Below are positions 14,827-25,122 of a stretch of DNA of 37,168 nt, piece by piece. The DNA is from Methanobacteriota archaeon. Lineage in GTDB: Archaea > Thermoplasmatota > Poseidoniia > Poseidoniales > Poseidoniaceae. Position 1 is the first letter of the stretch. Each line of letters begins with the position of its first letter. The notes beneath the pieces were generated by a model. It searched no databases, was not told where the DNA came from, and saw only the letters and a program-made list of their open reading frames with translations. The position numbers and the translations under genes are program-made. The stretch covers positions 1 to 37,168 of the forward strand of contig JABIWF010000079.1 of NCBI GenBank assembly GCA_018701175.1. The letters are read 5' to 3'.

Positions 14827-17800
14827 TCACTGCTGACTTTGCGCATACTGCATAGCATATTGCTGAGCATATGCTGCTGCGGTTTGGGCATCGTATCCTT
14901 GTGCGGTAAATTGCTGGTAATACTGCTCGTAAACTGCTTGATCCATAGCAGGGGCTGCCGCTGGAGCAGCGGCTGCCGGTGCGGCAGCAGCGGCTTGAGT
15001 CGAGTATTGTTGTGCATAAGCACGAGCAGTTTCCTCAGGATAACCTTGAGCAATCAGTTGCTGAACGTATTGTTCAGTCTGGTCGACAACGCCACCAAAG
15101 CCGCTATCGGTCATTGCAAAGTTCTTGACGTCATCTTCCCCGTTTCGACCAAGGAAGAACATGGTTCCAACAATAACCAGTAACAGTATGGCGCCAATCA
15201 TAATTGGGACTCCAAGGCCGCCAAGGGCGCTTTCAGACGAATCTTCTCCGCTGTCCGATTGAGGTTCAGACCAGTTGCCGTCGACGAGTGTCCAAGCACC
15301 GGACCATTCACATTCACCATCGATGAATACAAATTCGCCACCTGCTGCATCCGCTTCCGCAGGTGCTTCTAGACCTTGACACGCTGCCAATTGGAATTCC
15401 TGCCACTTGACAATCACGTGGCGTTCATCTGGTGCTTGTCCTTCGTAGATACGAATAAAGACACGCTGGCTAAGAGATTTGTTGGTGTAGAGTTCCTCAA
15501 GAGATAGAGTAAGGGAGAAGGTGTCTCCGTCACCCAAACCGCCTTCGGTCTTCGCCCATGTTTCGTCGTTCTTCATGTTGAACTTCTCAATAGCGCTTGC
15601 AGAGAAGCTGTCTTCCATGAATGCAATCTCGACATAAACATCGTTCTGAGATTCTGCACCCGAAAGAACTGTACCAGAGACGGTAATTGTTGGTGTAGTC
15701 ACTCGAGAGTTGTTGAGATCAAAGTTGATATCAACATCAGGTTCATCATCGCCGAAGTCGTTTGGAACGACCACGAAATACATTCTGTGCTTCTCAGAGA
15801 ATTTATCGGCGCCGTCGAAGACGACCAGTTCAATTCGGATTTCCGTGTTTGATGCACCGGTTGTGTCGGATGTCAGGTTGCGGAATGTGTAAGCAAACAA
15901 ACCGTCACTGGCGGCTGTTTCAATAAATTCGTGGCCTTCAATATCAAAGTCGTCATCACCGTATGGAGCGTCGAACAGAACCTTCCATTCGTAGCGTTCA
16001 ATGCCGTTTCCGTCGAGCGCATCCTCGTCTGAGGAGTTACCTGCATCGAAATACACGGTAACTTCACCGTTGTTCTCGTTCAATCGGATTTGGTGAACAT
16101 CCCATTCTTTCGATTGAATGGTGTTGGTTCCCAAGAATTCGATTTGCTCAGCATAATCATCTCGCATGTCGATTTCTGCATCTGCAGTTGGACGGAACGC
16201 ATCTGCATAGACATCGTTGGTTTCAACGGTGACTGTAATGACACGAGAGTGACCTTGGGCATCGTGAAGAATGAGGGTAATGTCCCATTGTTCGCCTTGT
16301 GTACATCCAGTAGCAGATGCGAGGTCGGTCTTACAGAACATCATCAACGGGTTGTTGTCCGTGGTGTGTGAAGTTCCGCTTGCCATGGTAGCACCAGTCC
16401 ATGATGTTGGTCCATCGATGATCCAGTCGGTGTTCAACGACTCAGTCGTATCAGATACAAAGGAGAAGGTTAGTTCTGCGTTGCTCTTGATGTAGTAATC
16501 CTTGTATCCGCCTGTGCTCGGGTCGTTATCAGGGATGATGCCGTTGATTTGCAAATCAAGCCCGTCTCCTAGGACACCAAAGCCTGTTGGGTAAGGTGTC
16601 ACTTGGTAACTGAGCATGTTACCGAGGAGAGGCAGTGTTGCACTGTCTGCACGCTCGGAATGGGTAGCAACGTCAATCGTCGAAACAATCAGTCCACCGG
16701 CTTGGTAACTGCAAACACCCAGGATAGTATCCTTTTGTTGTGCTTGAGTACCGTCTTGACGGATGATTCGTTGGAAAGTTCCGTCTTTCTTGGTTTCACT
16801 GTAACCGCCACAACGTTCTGGAACATTGTTTGCACTCTGGGAGTTCGTGTCCAAAACCGCCATTGCGACGGTCGAAGATGCATCGAATCCTTGGAACGCA
16901 GCCAAATCCACATTTTCCATGAGTGGATGGTATGGATCTGCAAAGTTTGTTTCAGCATAGGTGATTGGACTCTCTCCGAGGTTCTTGCTTTGGATGTTCA
17001 GTCCAAACGGAAGGCGCCCAGTTAGTCCTTGGTCAAGGCCGTAGACTTGACTGCCTTGAGGACCAAGGTGAGCCTGCACAGTTCCACCAGCATACATGAA
17101 GCCCTCAAGGGTGTTCTTGTTCGCTGTTGAACCCAACTTTTGATAGTAACCTCGGCCACCGTTTTCGATGTCCTTTGCAGCAATATCGGTTTGCCAAGGA
17201 AGCACAATCTTGTCGTAGTGCGTAAACCAACCGCTTAGGAAGTAAGTATCCCAGTCGTTGATGTCAAATTGTGTGTAGGTCATTCCAAGGATGTTTAAGT
17301 CTTCCTTAATCGCTGATGTGCGAGGGGAAGTATCCGAAAGAATAGCCACATCAACCGAGTCAGCAAAGGTTGCGTGGAAATAGCGAACGTTTCCGGACGG
17401 GTTTCCGTTTGCGAGTTCCGCATCAAAACTAATGTTGTACTTGTGTCCATCTTGCCATCCGTTCCACGGAGTGAAAGACACATCGATCAGTTGGTGCGAA
17501 TCGAGAGATTGTGCAGGACCTGCTGTTGTCGTGTGAGCTTGTGAACCATCGGTCATATCGAAGATGTTCATGTTGAACACATAGTCGCCTGCCAGAACAC
17601 CGTTGGTTGCCTTGATGGTCCAGTCGTGAGTAAGTGCGCTGTCGATTGGCATGACACATTCGAGTGTTTGGTCGTTTAGACAGTTCAGAGTGTTTGGCTT
17701 GCCCAGCGTAATGTCCACTGATTCAACGTTGAAGATTACAGTCTCGCGGTTATTCGAAACAGACACTTCGTTGTCATTGAACCATGCCTTACCTGCCGTT

Positions 17801-20800
17801 GTGTTGTCAAAAATAGTCTCGACGTCAATTTTGTAGACACCTGCAAAGAACTCGTGGCTGGCGATGAGGTCAGTAGACATCATGTCTGCGTCGATGTTCG
17901 TCTTGGAAATCGTGTAAGCGTTGTCTTCAATGAAGGTGAACTCTTGTAGAGAGATATTGTTGAAAGCAACTCCCTTGAACCCATCGTTGATTCCATTTCG
18001 GCCGTCATCATCGGATTGGAATTCAAAGTTGATATCAACCGTAGAACCAGCCAATGACATACATTCGAATGCCCAGTCCGAGGTGTCTGCGGAAGAGGTG
18101 TTGAGCGCATACAGGTGCGTCAAGTCGATGCTTGTAGTTGTAACAAGGTCATTTGTATTGAAGAACACATTGTAGTTCGTGCCGGAGCCATCGGTCGTTG
18201 CATCGTCTCCAATGTATGAAATCTCAGCGAAATCAATTGGTTCAGATTCGTTCACGATGTTATCGCCGTTTTCGTCAACTTGACACGTGCCATCTTCGTT
18301 GTAATCGTTCCATTGCCCCATAACGACGCTGCTGTATGTCGCACCGTCACGCAGGATGTCGAGGGTCATTGCTGCATAGTCATTGACATCGACGATGCTT
18401 GTCCCATCGGAATCAATACCGTAGAATGTATCTGCATAGTATTCGAAGTTTAGAGAGACGAAATCGCCGCCCATGGAAGTCAAATCAACACCTGGGATGG
18501 TCAGAGTTTCGTTTGCCCATGCGTCACCGTAGCCGTTCGAACCAGTATCACAAGGATGGCCAAACCAATAGCCGTGGTTGTTGAATATTTTCTCTTGACA
18601 ATTGTTTTCGTTGTAAACCGCACCTTGTGGGTTTTGGCTCTCTTCGTATCGATATCCGTCTGCACCGCCTTCGAATGTCTCTTCACACAGAGCACTCGGT
18701 GTACCACAGTAAATGTCTGAAGGGGTTGCCGAGTAAACAGTAGCCTTGACATCATAGTCAACTGCGGTGTTTCCGTAGTTGTTGGTAGCGACTTCAATGT
18801 CGAAGATTCCTTCCGCATACAATCCTCCAGGATTGAAGTATTCGAGGTTCTCGACCATTGGGTCGTAGAGGTTGAACGGAGTGATATATCCGATAATTTC
18901 GTCGTTTTGACTCTGTTCATCCCATGAATTTCCGGATAACACTGCAGAGATACGATACGTCGTATCGTTAAGGAGGTCAGCAGAAATCGAAGTGGTGAAT
19001 TCTTGACCTGGACCGAGATTATTCAGTGGAACATTGGCTTGTTGAACTTGTGGATTTGGTTGGAATGCTGTTGTTTGCTTCCAAATCGTTAGATTGTCGA
19101 CTGCATATCCATCGCGTCCTGACCACTCAGACTCGTTGTCGCTAGAAATTGAGCCTTCAAATCCAGTTCGCAATCGGAACCGGATATCAACGGTCTCACC
19201 AGCCCATGGGCTGAGATCGAATGCTCCGTCACCTTCTTCAGTGAAATTGTTCCAACCGTAGTATGTTCCAAAAGAGTATACACCGTAGTAGTAGATACCT
19301 TCAGGTGCGCCACCGATTGCTTGCTTGTACATGCGGTCCATATCGAATCCACCCCACATAGATTCGCCAGATGCACATGCTCCGGCGAGTTGTGCGCTTT
19401 GTGGGCAAGAAATTGTTGACCATCCAGTTTCAACGCTGCCGATTTCAATCATGGCAATGTCATCCCAGACATCACCAGCGAGGTAATTTCCGGATTGGTC
19501 GAGGCTTCCAAGGACTCCGTGGCCCAAGTGTCTGAACAGTTCAAGACTCATGAAAGCACGGTCTGAGCCTGTCAAGTCGACGTCTTCCAAGACCATTGCA
19601 TCGTCCCAATTGCGGCCATATCCGGACCATGTGTCTCCACTCGAATTGGTCTCGTAGTATCCAGCCCACATGAAGTCGGTCGGATTGTTGTAGTTTGCCG
19701 AAACGTTTGGATCATTGTTGTCGGATGTGCCACCAACTGAATTGTTGGTTTCTTCGTGCCACATCGTAGCTTGGTCGACGTATTCTTCGTAAGACCAAGT
19801 ACATCCGCTGCATGAAGCCTTGTTCTCCGGAGCATCCCAGTCCATCTCATAGACCGTCGTATTGGACGAATTTGGAGCGTCGACTATTTTGAGTTCGACA
19901 TCGAGAGTGGCTTGTTGACCGTTTAGAACATCCATGCCAGTGTTGGTCACTGTGACATTGATGTCGCGTGTTCCTTCGCCAACAATTCCATAGAATTTGT
20001 CAACAGGTGAGATCTCAATGGATGAAACGGACAAATCCTTGCTGTCCATTTCAATCACTGAAACGGTATCGTATTGACCATCCCATCCGAAATTGTCTCT
20101 CCAGCCACTGAAACGCCAGTTAGCGTGGCCGATAACCAAGTCATCAGAAGAGCCACTGGAACCTGCAAGTTGGCCGACGTCAACAACGTTTGGCCTGCGA
20201 CCTGCAGCGTACGATAGCGGGCTAAGATGGCCACCGTTACCGTTTGAAAGAGTCACTTGAACCGTAGTTGGGAAGTTAAGGTAAAATGAGGAAGTTGAAC
20301 CGCCTGCAGAATCCGATGTGTTTTGTTGATAAGCGATTGTCGGGTTGATGAAATCGGGCTCTTGGTCGCCGTTGAGGTCAGCGATTGTGACCGACCACGA
20401 GATGTAAGGGCCAAAGTAGGCTAGTGAAGGTGAGGACCAAGTTCCAACAGCAGAAGAGGTAACGTAGGTTACATTCTCGAGATTGCTGTCCATCATTACA
20501 ATTGAATCAATAACATTGTCATCGTCCATGTCTCCAATATCGAAGTTTTCGGAAGTGCCGGTGTTCATGTTAATGACATGAGTGTTTGGTGGAGGGCTTG
20601 TTGCGCTGAATGTGAAGGTGGCAGGATAAGTGTTGGTTAGACAACTGAATTCAATGATGGTCATGTTATCGTCGTTTCCAGGGTTTGTGACCTGGCCGGT
20701 TCTGTAGTCAACACCTTCTGCACGTTGTAGCCACAAGTCATCATCCGTACAGGTACCTGAAAGGCCACCTGTTTCGGTTTCTCCCCAGTCGCCGACTTCC

Positions 20801-21498
20801 AAGTTCTGGTATCTGTCTGATGTGGAGGAACCAAGCGAAGTGACTGTACCTTGTGTGTTGCTCGTGATTGGACCACGGTATGTGACCACACGTTGTGTAG
20901 CCAAGTCACCGAGCAGATCGAGAACAAAAATATCATCATTACCGTCTTGGTCTGCGTCACCCACTGTCAAATCCCAAGCGTAGAAGTGAGTGAAACGAGC
21001 GCCAATGCTCCATGATTTTTCGTTGCAACCACCGTTTTCAATGATGGTTACGTTTCCGGGGTCGCCTGCTGGTGCTCCATTGTCATCGGTCTTGAATGGA
21101 TTGTTGCGCTGATAGATGACAATGTCTGTTGCAGTGTCGCCAGTGAACTCACCGACTTCAATAAATTGAACATTGGAAAATTCGTCCCACTCGGCGTTAC
21201 GGCTGGTGTTCTTAGAGACCCAAACGTCTTGGCGCTCGCTAAAATCACCGTTTCCATCGTTCCATAGGATACTGATGGTGTGGGTTCCGTCGGTCGCCAT
21301 TGCCAAATCATTGTGTCCATCGCAGTTGAAGTCGCCAATAGCAACATCATGAGGGTCACGGTTTGTCGTGTATGAACGAGCCATGGACGCACTCGCTGTT
21401 GAAGCGATGGCAGCTGTGGTCGAAAGTAACATCAGCATGACAAGGAACATGCTTAGGGCGCGGCTCTTGAGGTGGTGGTTCTTGGGAATCATCAACAT
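14827..21498 (-). CDS. Giant cell-surface protein with FG-GAP repeats and duplicated cytoplasmic tail
   Basis: About 2223 residues. A signal peptide lies near residues 12-37. It is followed by FG-GAP/VCBS-like units with calcium-loop motifs (DFNCDGHNDLAMA, DADQDGNDDIFVL, DLNGDQEPDF), a pattern of beta-propeller adhesion proteins. CARDB-like beta domains follow (INVTVTNTGMDVLNGQ and IEVATNNYGNTAVDYDVK), then segments resembling MAM/lectin folds, and a Rossmann-like stretch near VDVAILSDTSPRT. A membrane helix (VPIMIGAILLLVIVGTMFF) is near the C-terminus, followed by a tail of about 105 residues inside the cell with two copies of an EQYxQQ..AQGY..TA.AYAQQY unit separated by an Ala/Pro linker. 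The extracellular part is Asp/Asn-rich. Likely role is binding of polymers, particles or other cells; no enzyme motif was recognised. The start at 21498 opens a normal signal peptide; the longer ORF from 21585 adds an unlikely hydrophobic leader. Confidence 0.82.
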   Translation of the reverse strand: MLMIPKNHHLKSRALSMFLVMLMLLSTTAAIASTASASMARSYTTNRDPHDVAIGDFNCDGHNDLAMATDGTHTISILWNDGNGDFSERQDVWVSKNTSRNAEWDEFSNVQFIEVGEFTGDTATDIVIYQRNNPFKTDDNGAPAGDPGNVTIIENGGCNEKSWSIGARFTHFYAWDLTVGDADQDGNDDIFVLDLLGDLATQRVVTYRGPITSNTQGTVTSLGSSTSDRYQNLEVGDWGETETGGLSGTCTDDDLWLQRAEGVDYRTGQVTNPGNDDNMTIIEFSCLTNTYPATFTFSATSPPPNTHVINMNTGTSENFDIGDMDDDNVIDSIVMMDSNLENVTYVTSSAVGTWSSPSLAYFGPYISWSVTIADLNGDQEPDFINPTIAYQQNTSDSAGGSTSSFYLNFPTTVQVTLSNGNGGHLSPLSYAAGRRPNVVDVGQLAGSSGSSDDLVIGHANWRFSGWRDNFGWDGQYDTVSVIEMDSKDLSVSSIEISPVDKFYGIVGEGTRDINVTVTNTGMDVLNGQQATLDVELKIVDAPNSSNTTVYEMDWDAPENKASCSGCTWSYEEYVDQATMWHEETNNSVGGTSDNNDPNVSANYNNPTDFMWAGYYETNSSGDTWSGYGRNWDDAMVLEDVDLTGSDRAFMSLELFRHLGHGVLGSLDQSGNYLAGDVWDDIAMIEIGSVETGWSTISCPQSAQLAGACASGESMWGGFDMDRMYKQAIGGAPEGIYYYGVYSFGTYYGWNNFTEEGDGAFDLSPWAGETVDIRFRLRTGFEGSISSDNESEWSGRDGYAVDNLTIWKQTTAFQPNPQVQQANVPLNNLGPGQEFTTSISADLLNDTTYRISAVLSGNSWDEQSQNDEIIGYITPFNLYDPMVENLEYFNPGGLYAEGIFDIEVATNNYGNTAVDYDVKATVYSATPSDIYCGTPSALCEETFEGGADGYRYEESQNPQGAVYNENNCQEKIFNNHGYWFGHPCDTGSNGYGDAWANETLTIPGVDLTSMGGDFVSLNFEYYADTFYGIDSDGTSIVDVNDYAAMTLDILRDGATYSSVVMGQWNDYNEDGTCQVDENGDNIVNESEPIDFAEISYIGDDATTDGSGTNYNVFFNTNDLVTTTSIDLTHLYALNTSSADTSDWAFECMSLAGSTVDINFEFQSDDDGRNGINDGFKGVAFNNISLQEFTFIEDNAYTISKTNIDADMMSTDLIASHEFFAGVYKIDVETIFDNTTAGKAWFNDNEVSVSNNRETVIFNVESVDITLGKPNTLNCLNDQTLECVMPIDSALTHDWTIKATNGVLAGDYVFNMNIFDMTDGSQAHTTTAGPAQSLDSHQLIDVSFTPWNGWQDGHKYNISFDAELANGNPSGNVRYFHATFADSVDVAILSDTSPRTSAIKEDLNILGMTYTQFDINDWDTYFLSGWFTHYDKIVLPWQTDIAAKDIENGGRGYYQKLGSTANKNTLEGFMYAGGTVQAHLGPQGSQVYGLDQGLTGRLPFGLNIQSKNLGESPITYAETNFADPYHPLMENVDLAAFQGFDASSTVAMAVLDTNSQSANNVPERCGGYSETKKDGTFQRIIRQDGTQAQQKDTILGVCSYQAGGLIVSTIDVATHSERADSATLPLLGNMLSYQVTPYPTGFGVLGDGLDLQINGIIPDNDPSTGGYKDYYIKSNAELTFSFVSDTTESLNTDWIIDGPTSWTGATMASGTSHTTDNNPLMMFCKTDLASATGCTQGEQWDITLILHDAQGHSRVITVTVETNDVYADAFRPTADAEIDMRDDYAEQIEFLGTNTIQSKEWDVHQIRLNENNGEVTVYFDAGNSSDEDALDGNGIERYEWKVLFDAPYGDDDFDIEGHEFIETAASDGLFAYTFRNLTSDTTGASNTEIRIELVVFDGADKFSEKHRMYFVVVPNDFGDDEPDVDINFDLNNSRVTTPTITVSGTVLSGAESQNDVYVEIAFMEDSFSASAIEKFNMKNDETWAKTEGGLGDGDTFSLTLSLEELYTNKSLSQRVFIRIYEGQAPDERHVIVKWQEFQLAACQGLEAPAEADAAGGEFVFIDGECEWSGAWTLVDGNWSEPQSDSGEDSSESALGGLGVPIMIGAILLLVIVGTMFFLGRNGEDDVKNFAMTDSGFGGVVDQTEQYVQQLIAQGYPEETARAYAQQYSTQAAAAAPAAAAPAAAPAMDQAVYEQYYQQFTAQGYDAQTAAAYAQQYAMQYAQSQQ
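14848..14928 (-). repeat. Cytoplasmic-tail repeat, copy 2
   Basis: Codes for EQYYQQFTAQGYDAQTAAAYAQ plus QYAMQ. It aligns without gaps over 27 residues with copy 1. Confidence 0.8.
14995..15075 (-). repeat. Cytoplasmic-tail repeat, copy 1
   Basis: Codes for EQYVQQLIAQGYPEETARAY plus AQQYSTQ, just after the membrane helix. Alternating helical and aromatic pattern suggests a small helical module. Confidence 0.8.
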
Positions 21499-21649
21499 CA
21501 CTAACCTTATCCAACCCCTGTTGCACTTTAATTCCTTTGCTTTCAAGTTCTCAAATGAAAACACCAAAAAGACCCGCAGTAACACGAATAGTGGTTTAGA
21601 AAACCGAAGGAAATAATTTCGGGAAAACGGCAGATCGTTTCAGGCGTTT

Positions 21650-22330
21650 TCAACTGAATTTACCTGACAACCAACGAGGTGAAGGGCCCCATCCGGTAGC
21701 ATCTCCGCCGTGAACTTTGACAAGCTTTCCTGCGGTGAAAAGGGACTCCAACCAAACTTCGAGTGTTGTGCCCTCACGATTACCGAGTCTTTTGCTTGCA
21801 ATTTCTTCGATATCTTCCGTCTTAAGAGCCGTGATACCATAATCACGCACTACAAGACTGAGCAGTTCTCGGAGCCAGGCTTCCGCCATTGGGTCGACGC
21901 TCATTGCACCCTGAACAGGACGAGGGGGTTCCATTTCTTCTAATGCCTCCATCAATTCAATAGGATCAGGACGTACAGGAGCTTCCAAGCCGAGTAAGTC
22001 CAGTTCTTCTTCAAGATTAAGCTGGCCAATGGGGCGGCGAACTACGGGGATTCTCGAAGGGTCAGGCGTTGGACCCATATCTTTGGGTTTCTGAGGCATC
22101 GAGGACGAATCACCGCCCTCAAAGTCTTCATCGTCATAATCGGCAACATCAATGCCAGATGTGTTTGTAGGACGCATTTCAGTTGCGATTGGCATGGTCC
22201 ACCCCACGCCTTCAAGACCCAAGTCAGAAACATGTTTCTTCACCCAAGACACTTCGCCCTCCAAGACAACATGGACATCATGTTCATCCGCACGAAAACG
22301 GTAGCGAACTTGACCTCTTAACTCAGCCAT
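21650..22330 (-). CDS. Uncharacterised protein with N- and C-terminal small domains
   Basis: A 226-residue protein I do not recognise. An N-terminal domain of about 50 residues (MAELRGQVRYRFRADEHDVHVVLEGEVSWVK) looks beta-rich. It is joined by an acidic, Pro-rich linker with ADYDDEDFEGGDSSS to a helical C-terminal domain (AEAWLRELLSLVVRDYGITALKTEDIEEIASKRLG) with a winged-helix-like ending. Three closely spaced Met codons are possible starts (22339, 22333, 22330); the last is chosen arbitrarily. It sits between the giant surface-protein and aconitase genes on the same strand, 47 bp after aconitase, so may be in one operon. Confidence 0.65.
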   Translation of the reverse strand: MAELRGQVRYRFRADEHDVHVVLEGEVSWVKKHVSDLGLEGVGWTMPIATEMRPTNTSGIDVADYDDEDFEGGDSSSMPQKPKDMGPTPDPSRIPVVRRPIGQLNLEEELDLLGLEAPVRPDPIELMEALEEMEPPRPVQGAMSVDPMAEAWLRELLSLVVRDYGITALKTEDIEEIASKRLGNREGTTLEVWLESLFTAGKLVKVHGGDATGWGPSPRWLSGKFS

Positions 22331-22377
22331 CATTCTCATTCCAGTGCGTCAAGGGTATTCAAGTTGATGTATCAGGT

Positions 22378-25047
22378 TCACTCTTGTTTTGCTAATTGTC
22401 TCAAAACAGTATGCAGAATACCGCCGTTGCGATAATATTCAACCTCAACTGGAGTATCCAATCGAACTTGAGCCTCAAAAGTGGAAACAGTACCGTTCGG
22501 ATGGGAAGCAGTAACGGTTAGCATTTGCAAGGGTTCGACATCATTCGTCACGGGTATCGAAAACGATTCGGTTCCATCAAAGCCAAGTGAATCGTGAGAT
22601 TCTCCTTCAACAAAAGTCATTGGCAAAACGCCCATTCCGACAAGATTGGAACGGTGAATCCGTTCAAACGAAGTTGCAATAACCGCTGTGACACCGAGCA
22701 AGTATGTTCCTTTAGCAGCCCAGTCACGAGACGAACCAGTACCGTACTGGCTACCAGCGAGAACAATCTTTGGCCCGTCGTATGAATGGGCAGCATCGTA
22801 GACCGATGTGACTTCTCCTGTCGTGAAATCCGTAGCAAAGCCACCTTCCGTTCCTGGAGCCATTTGGTTGCGGATTCGTACGTTCGCAAACGTCCCTCGC
22901 ATCATGATTTCATGGTTACCTCGGCGGCTACCAAACGAGTTGAAATCTCCTTTAGCAATTCCACGCTCAACCAACCACTTACCGGCTGGCCCATCTTCAG
23001 GGAACGAACCTGCTGGAGAGATGTGGTCTGTCGTTATGGAATCGCCAAGTTTCAACAAAACCCGGGCATTGTCGATGCTCGAAATTGGCTGAGGTTCTGC
23101 AGAAAGGCCTGAGAAGAAGGTTGGTAAACGAATGTAGGTCGAATCTGGTTGCCATGGGTAAAGTGGACTCGGTTCAGATGGAATACTGTCCCAACGTGGT
23201 TCATTCATGGCATCAGCATATCGTTGACGGAACATTTCCGGTGTAATCACATTCAATGCTTCTTGCAATTGTTCATCGCTTGGCCATACATCATGAAGCA
23301 TAACCGGAGAACCATCTTGTGAGTATCCGAGAGGTTCTGTTGACAAATCGACTTCAAGTGAACCTGCAAGTGCATATGCAACAACCAACGGAGGGCTTGC
23401 CAAATACGACGCCTTGACCTTACCGTGAACCCGACCTTCGAAGTTTCTATTACCGGATATGACTGAACCAACGATGAGGTTTGCTTCATCAATAGCCGAA
23501 TCAATGGCTTCTGGCAGTGGCCCAGAGTTACCGATACATGTCGTGCATCCGTATCCAACTACATTGAACCCAAGGGCGTTCAAATCTTCTTGGAGTCCCG
23601 ATGCCTCATAGTATTCAGTAACGACACGGCTACCGGGAGCGAGAGAGGTTTTGACCCATGGTTTGACTTCAAGACCGTGTGCACGAGCATTTCGAGCAAG
23701 CAAGCCAGCAGCAAGCATGACTCCCGGGTTCGAGGTATTGGTACAAGAAGTGATAGCTGCGATGACGACATCACCATGATTCAAGTCGTAGGTTTGACCG
23801 TCGTTAGTAACAATGGCACCATTTGAGAGTTGGTCTTTCGAAAGGCCGTGTCCGTGGTGCCCGAGTTCTGCCGTGAGAGATTCGAGGAAATGAGATTTCA
23901 TTCCAGAAAGGTCAACACGGTCTTGCGGACGCTTTGGACCTGCCAATGCTGGTTGAACAGTCGAAAGGTCAAGTTCCAGTGTTGCGGTATACGATTTCTC
24001 TGCATCACCCGTCGAATACCAAAGTCCCTGAGCTCGTGCATACGCTTCAACACCTGCAATAGCATCGTCTTCGCGACCGCTCAGGCGCAGATATTCCAGC
24101 GTTCGCTCGTCAACAGGGAAGAACCCACACGTTGCGCCGTATTCAGGAGCCATGTTCGCAATTGTCGCACGGTCTGCGAGAGTTAATTCGACCATACCTG
24201 GGCCGAAAAATTCTACAAACTTCCCGACTACGCCGTGTTCTCGAAGCATCTCAACAATTCTCAGGGTCATGTCTGTTGCAGTGACGCCGGGATTGAGAGT
24301 GCCGTTGAGGCGCATGCCTACTACGTCAGGAGCCAGCATGTAGATGGGTTGGCCCAACATCACTGCTTCTGCTTCGATACCACCGACACCCCAACCAAGA
24401 ACACCGAGTCCGTTGATCATGGTCGTGTGGGAGTCAGTACCGACCAAGGTATCTGCCAGCCAAACGCCGTCCTCTTGGCGAGCGACGCTCGCTAGATATT
24501 CGAGGTTGACTTGATGCACAATACCTCGAGATGGTGGCACTGCTTGGAAATTGTCGAGGGATTGCTGACCCCACTTCAAGAAGGTATAGCGTTCCATGTT
24601 ACGATGGTACTCAATGTCCAAGTTCAATTGCAGAGCGTCGCTGTGACCCCCGTCAACGTCTACTTGTACCGAATGGTCGATGACCAAATCCACTGGAACT
24701 TGGGGGTTGACTTTTTCCGGGTCACCGCCCATCTCGACCATTGCGTCTCGTAGAGCAGCAAGGTCTACGACGGCTGGAACGCCGGTGAAGTCTTGTAGGA
24801 TAACTCGCGAAGGTCGGAAGGGGATTTCTCCTCGTTCGCCGTTCGGAGTCCAACCCGCAATGTTACGAATGTCTTCATCGCGAACCAAGAAACCGTCGTT
24901 TCCTCGCAGGGCGCCCTCGAGAAGGATACGAATTGAGTAGGGCAGTGAAGAGGTATCAATGCCGTTTTCATCGAGGCCGTCGAGCGCAAAATATTCTCCA
25001 CCGACAGAGAGGCTTCGTCGCGCATTGTAGGGGTCAAGAGTCGTCAT
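22378..25047 (-). CDS. acnA: Aconitate hydratase A
   Basis: Interconverts citrate and isocitrate in the TCA cycle (EC 4.2.1.3) with a [4Fe-4S] cluster. It is 889 residues long, full-length for the AcnA/IRP1 type. Cluster cysteines are visible as Cys435 ([10 protein letters not shown]), Cys501 and Cys504 ([13 protein letters not shown]). Other hallmarks are [23 protein letters not shown] (split over residues 201-223), the swivel-domain start [12 protein letters not shown] and [13 protein letters not shown]. The apo form of this family can act as an iron-responsive RNA-binding protein in some organisms; nothing here tests that. Its iron need fits with the iron-uptake operon elsewhere in the window. 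Confidence 0.96.
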   Translation of the reverse strand: MTTLDPYNARRSLSVGGEYFALDGLDENGIDTSSLPYSIRILLEGALRGNDGFLVRDEDIRNIAGWTPNGERGEIPFRPSRVILQDFTGVPAVVDLAALRDAMVEMGGDPEKVNPQVPVDLVIDHSVQVDVDGGHSDALQLNLDIEYHRNMERYTFLKWGQQSLDNFQAVPPSRGIVHQVNLEYLASVARQEDGVWLADTLVGTDSHTTMINGLGVLGWGVGGIEAEAVMLGQPIYMLAPDVVGMRLNGTLNPGVTATDMTLRIVEMLREHGVVGKFVEFFGPGMVELTLADRATIANMAPEYGATCGFFPVDERTLEYLRLSGREDDAIAGVEAYARAQGLWYSTGDAEKSYTATLELDLSTVQPALAGPKRPQDRVDLSGMKSHFLESLTAELGHHGHGLSKDQLSNGAIVTNDGQTYDLNHGDVVIAAITSCTNTSNPGVMLAAGLLARNARAHGLEVKPWVKTSLAPGSRVVTEYYEASGLQEDLNALGFNVVGYGCTTCIGNSGPLPEAIDSAIDEANLIVGSVISGNRNFEGRVHGKVKASYLASPPLVVAYALAGSLEVDLSTEPLGYSQDGSPVMLHDVWPSDEQLQEALNVITPEMFRQRYADAMNEPRWDSIPSEPSPLYPWQPDSTYIRLPTFFSGLSAEPQPISSIDNARVLLKLGDSITTDHISPAGSFPEDGPAGKWLVERGIAKGDFNSFGSRRGNHEIMMRGTFANVRIRNQMAPGTEGGFATDFTTGEVTSVYDAAHSYDGPKIVLAGSQYGTGSSRDWAAKGTYLLGVTAVIATSFERIHRSNLVGMGVLPMTFVEGESHDSLGFDGTESFSIPVTNDVEPLQMLTVTASHPNGTVSTFEAQVRLDTPVEVEYYRNGGILHTVLRQLAKQE

Positions 25048-25122
25048 AATTCAACCCAAAAGGCCGATGTCTATGAAGAAAACCCCTCAAGAGGTTCATT
25101 GGCAGCCACGGTGAAATTAAGA

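Noticed and set aside
14780-14828. GACCATC...GATGGTC 7-bp inverted repeat overlapping the giant gene's stop
   Set aside because: The loop is about 35 bases and part of the repeat is coding; too weak to call a structure.
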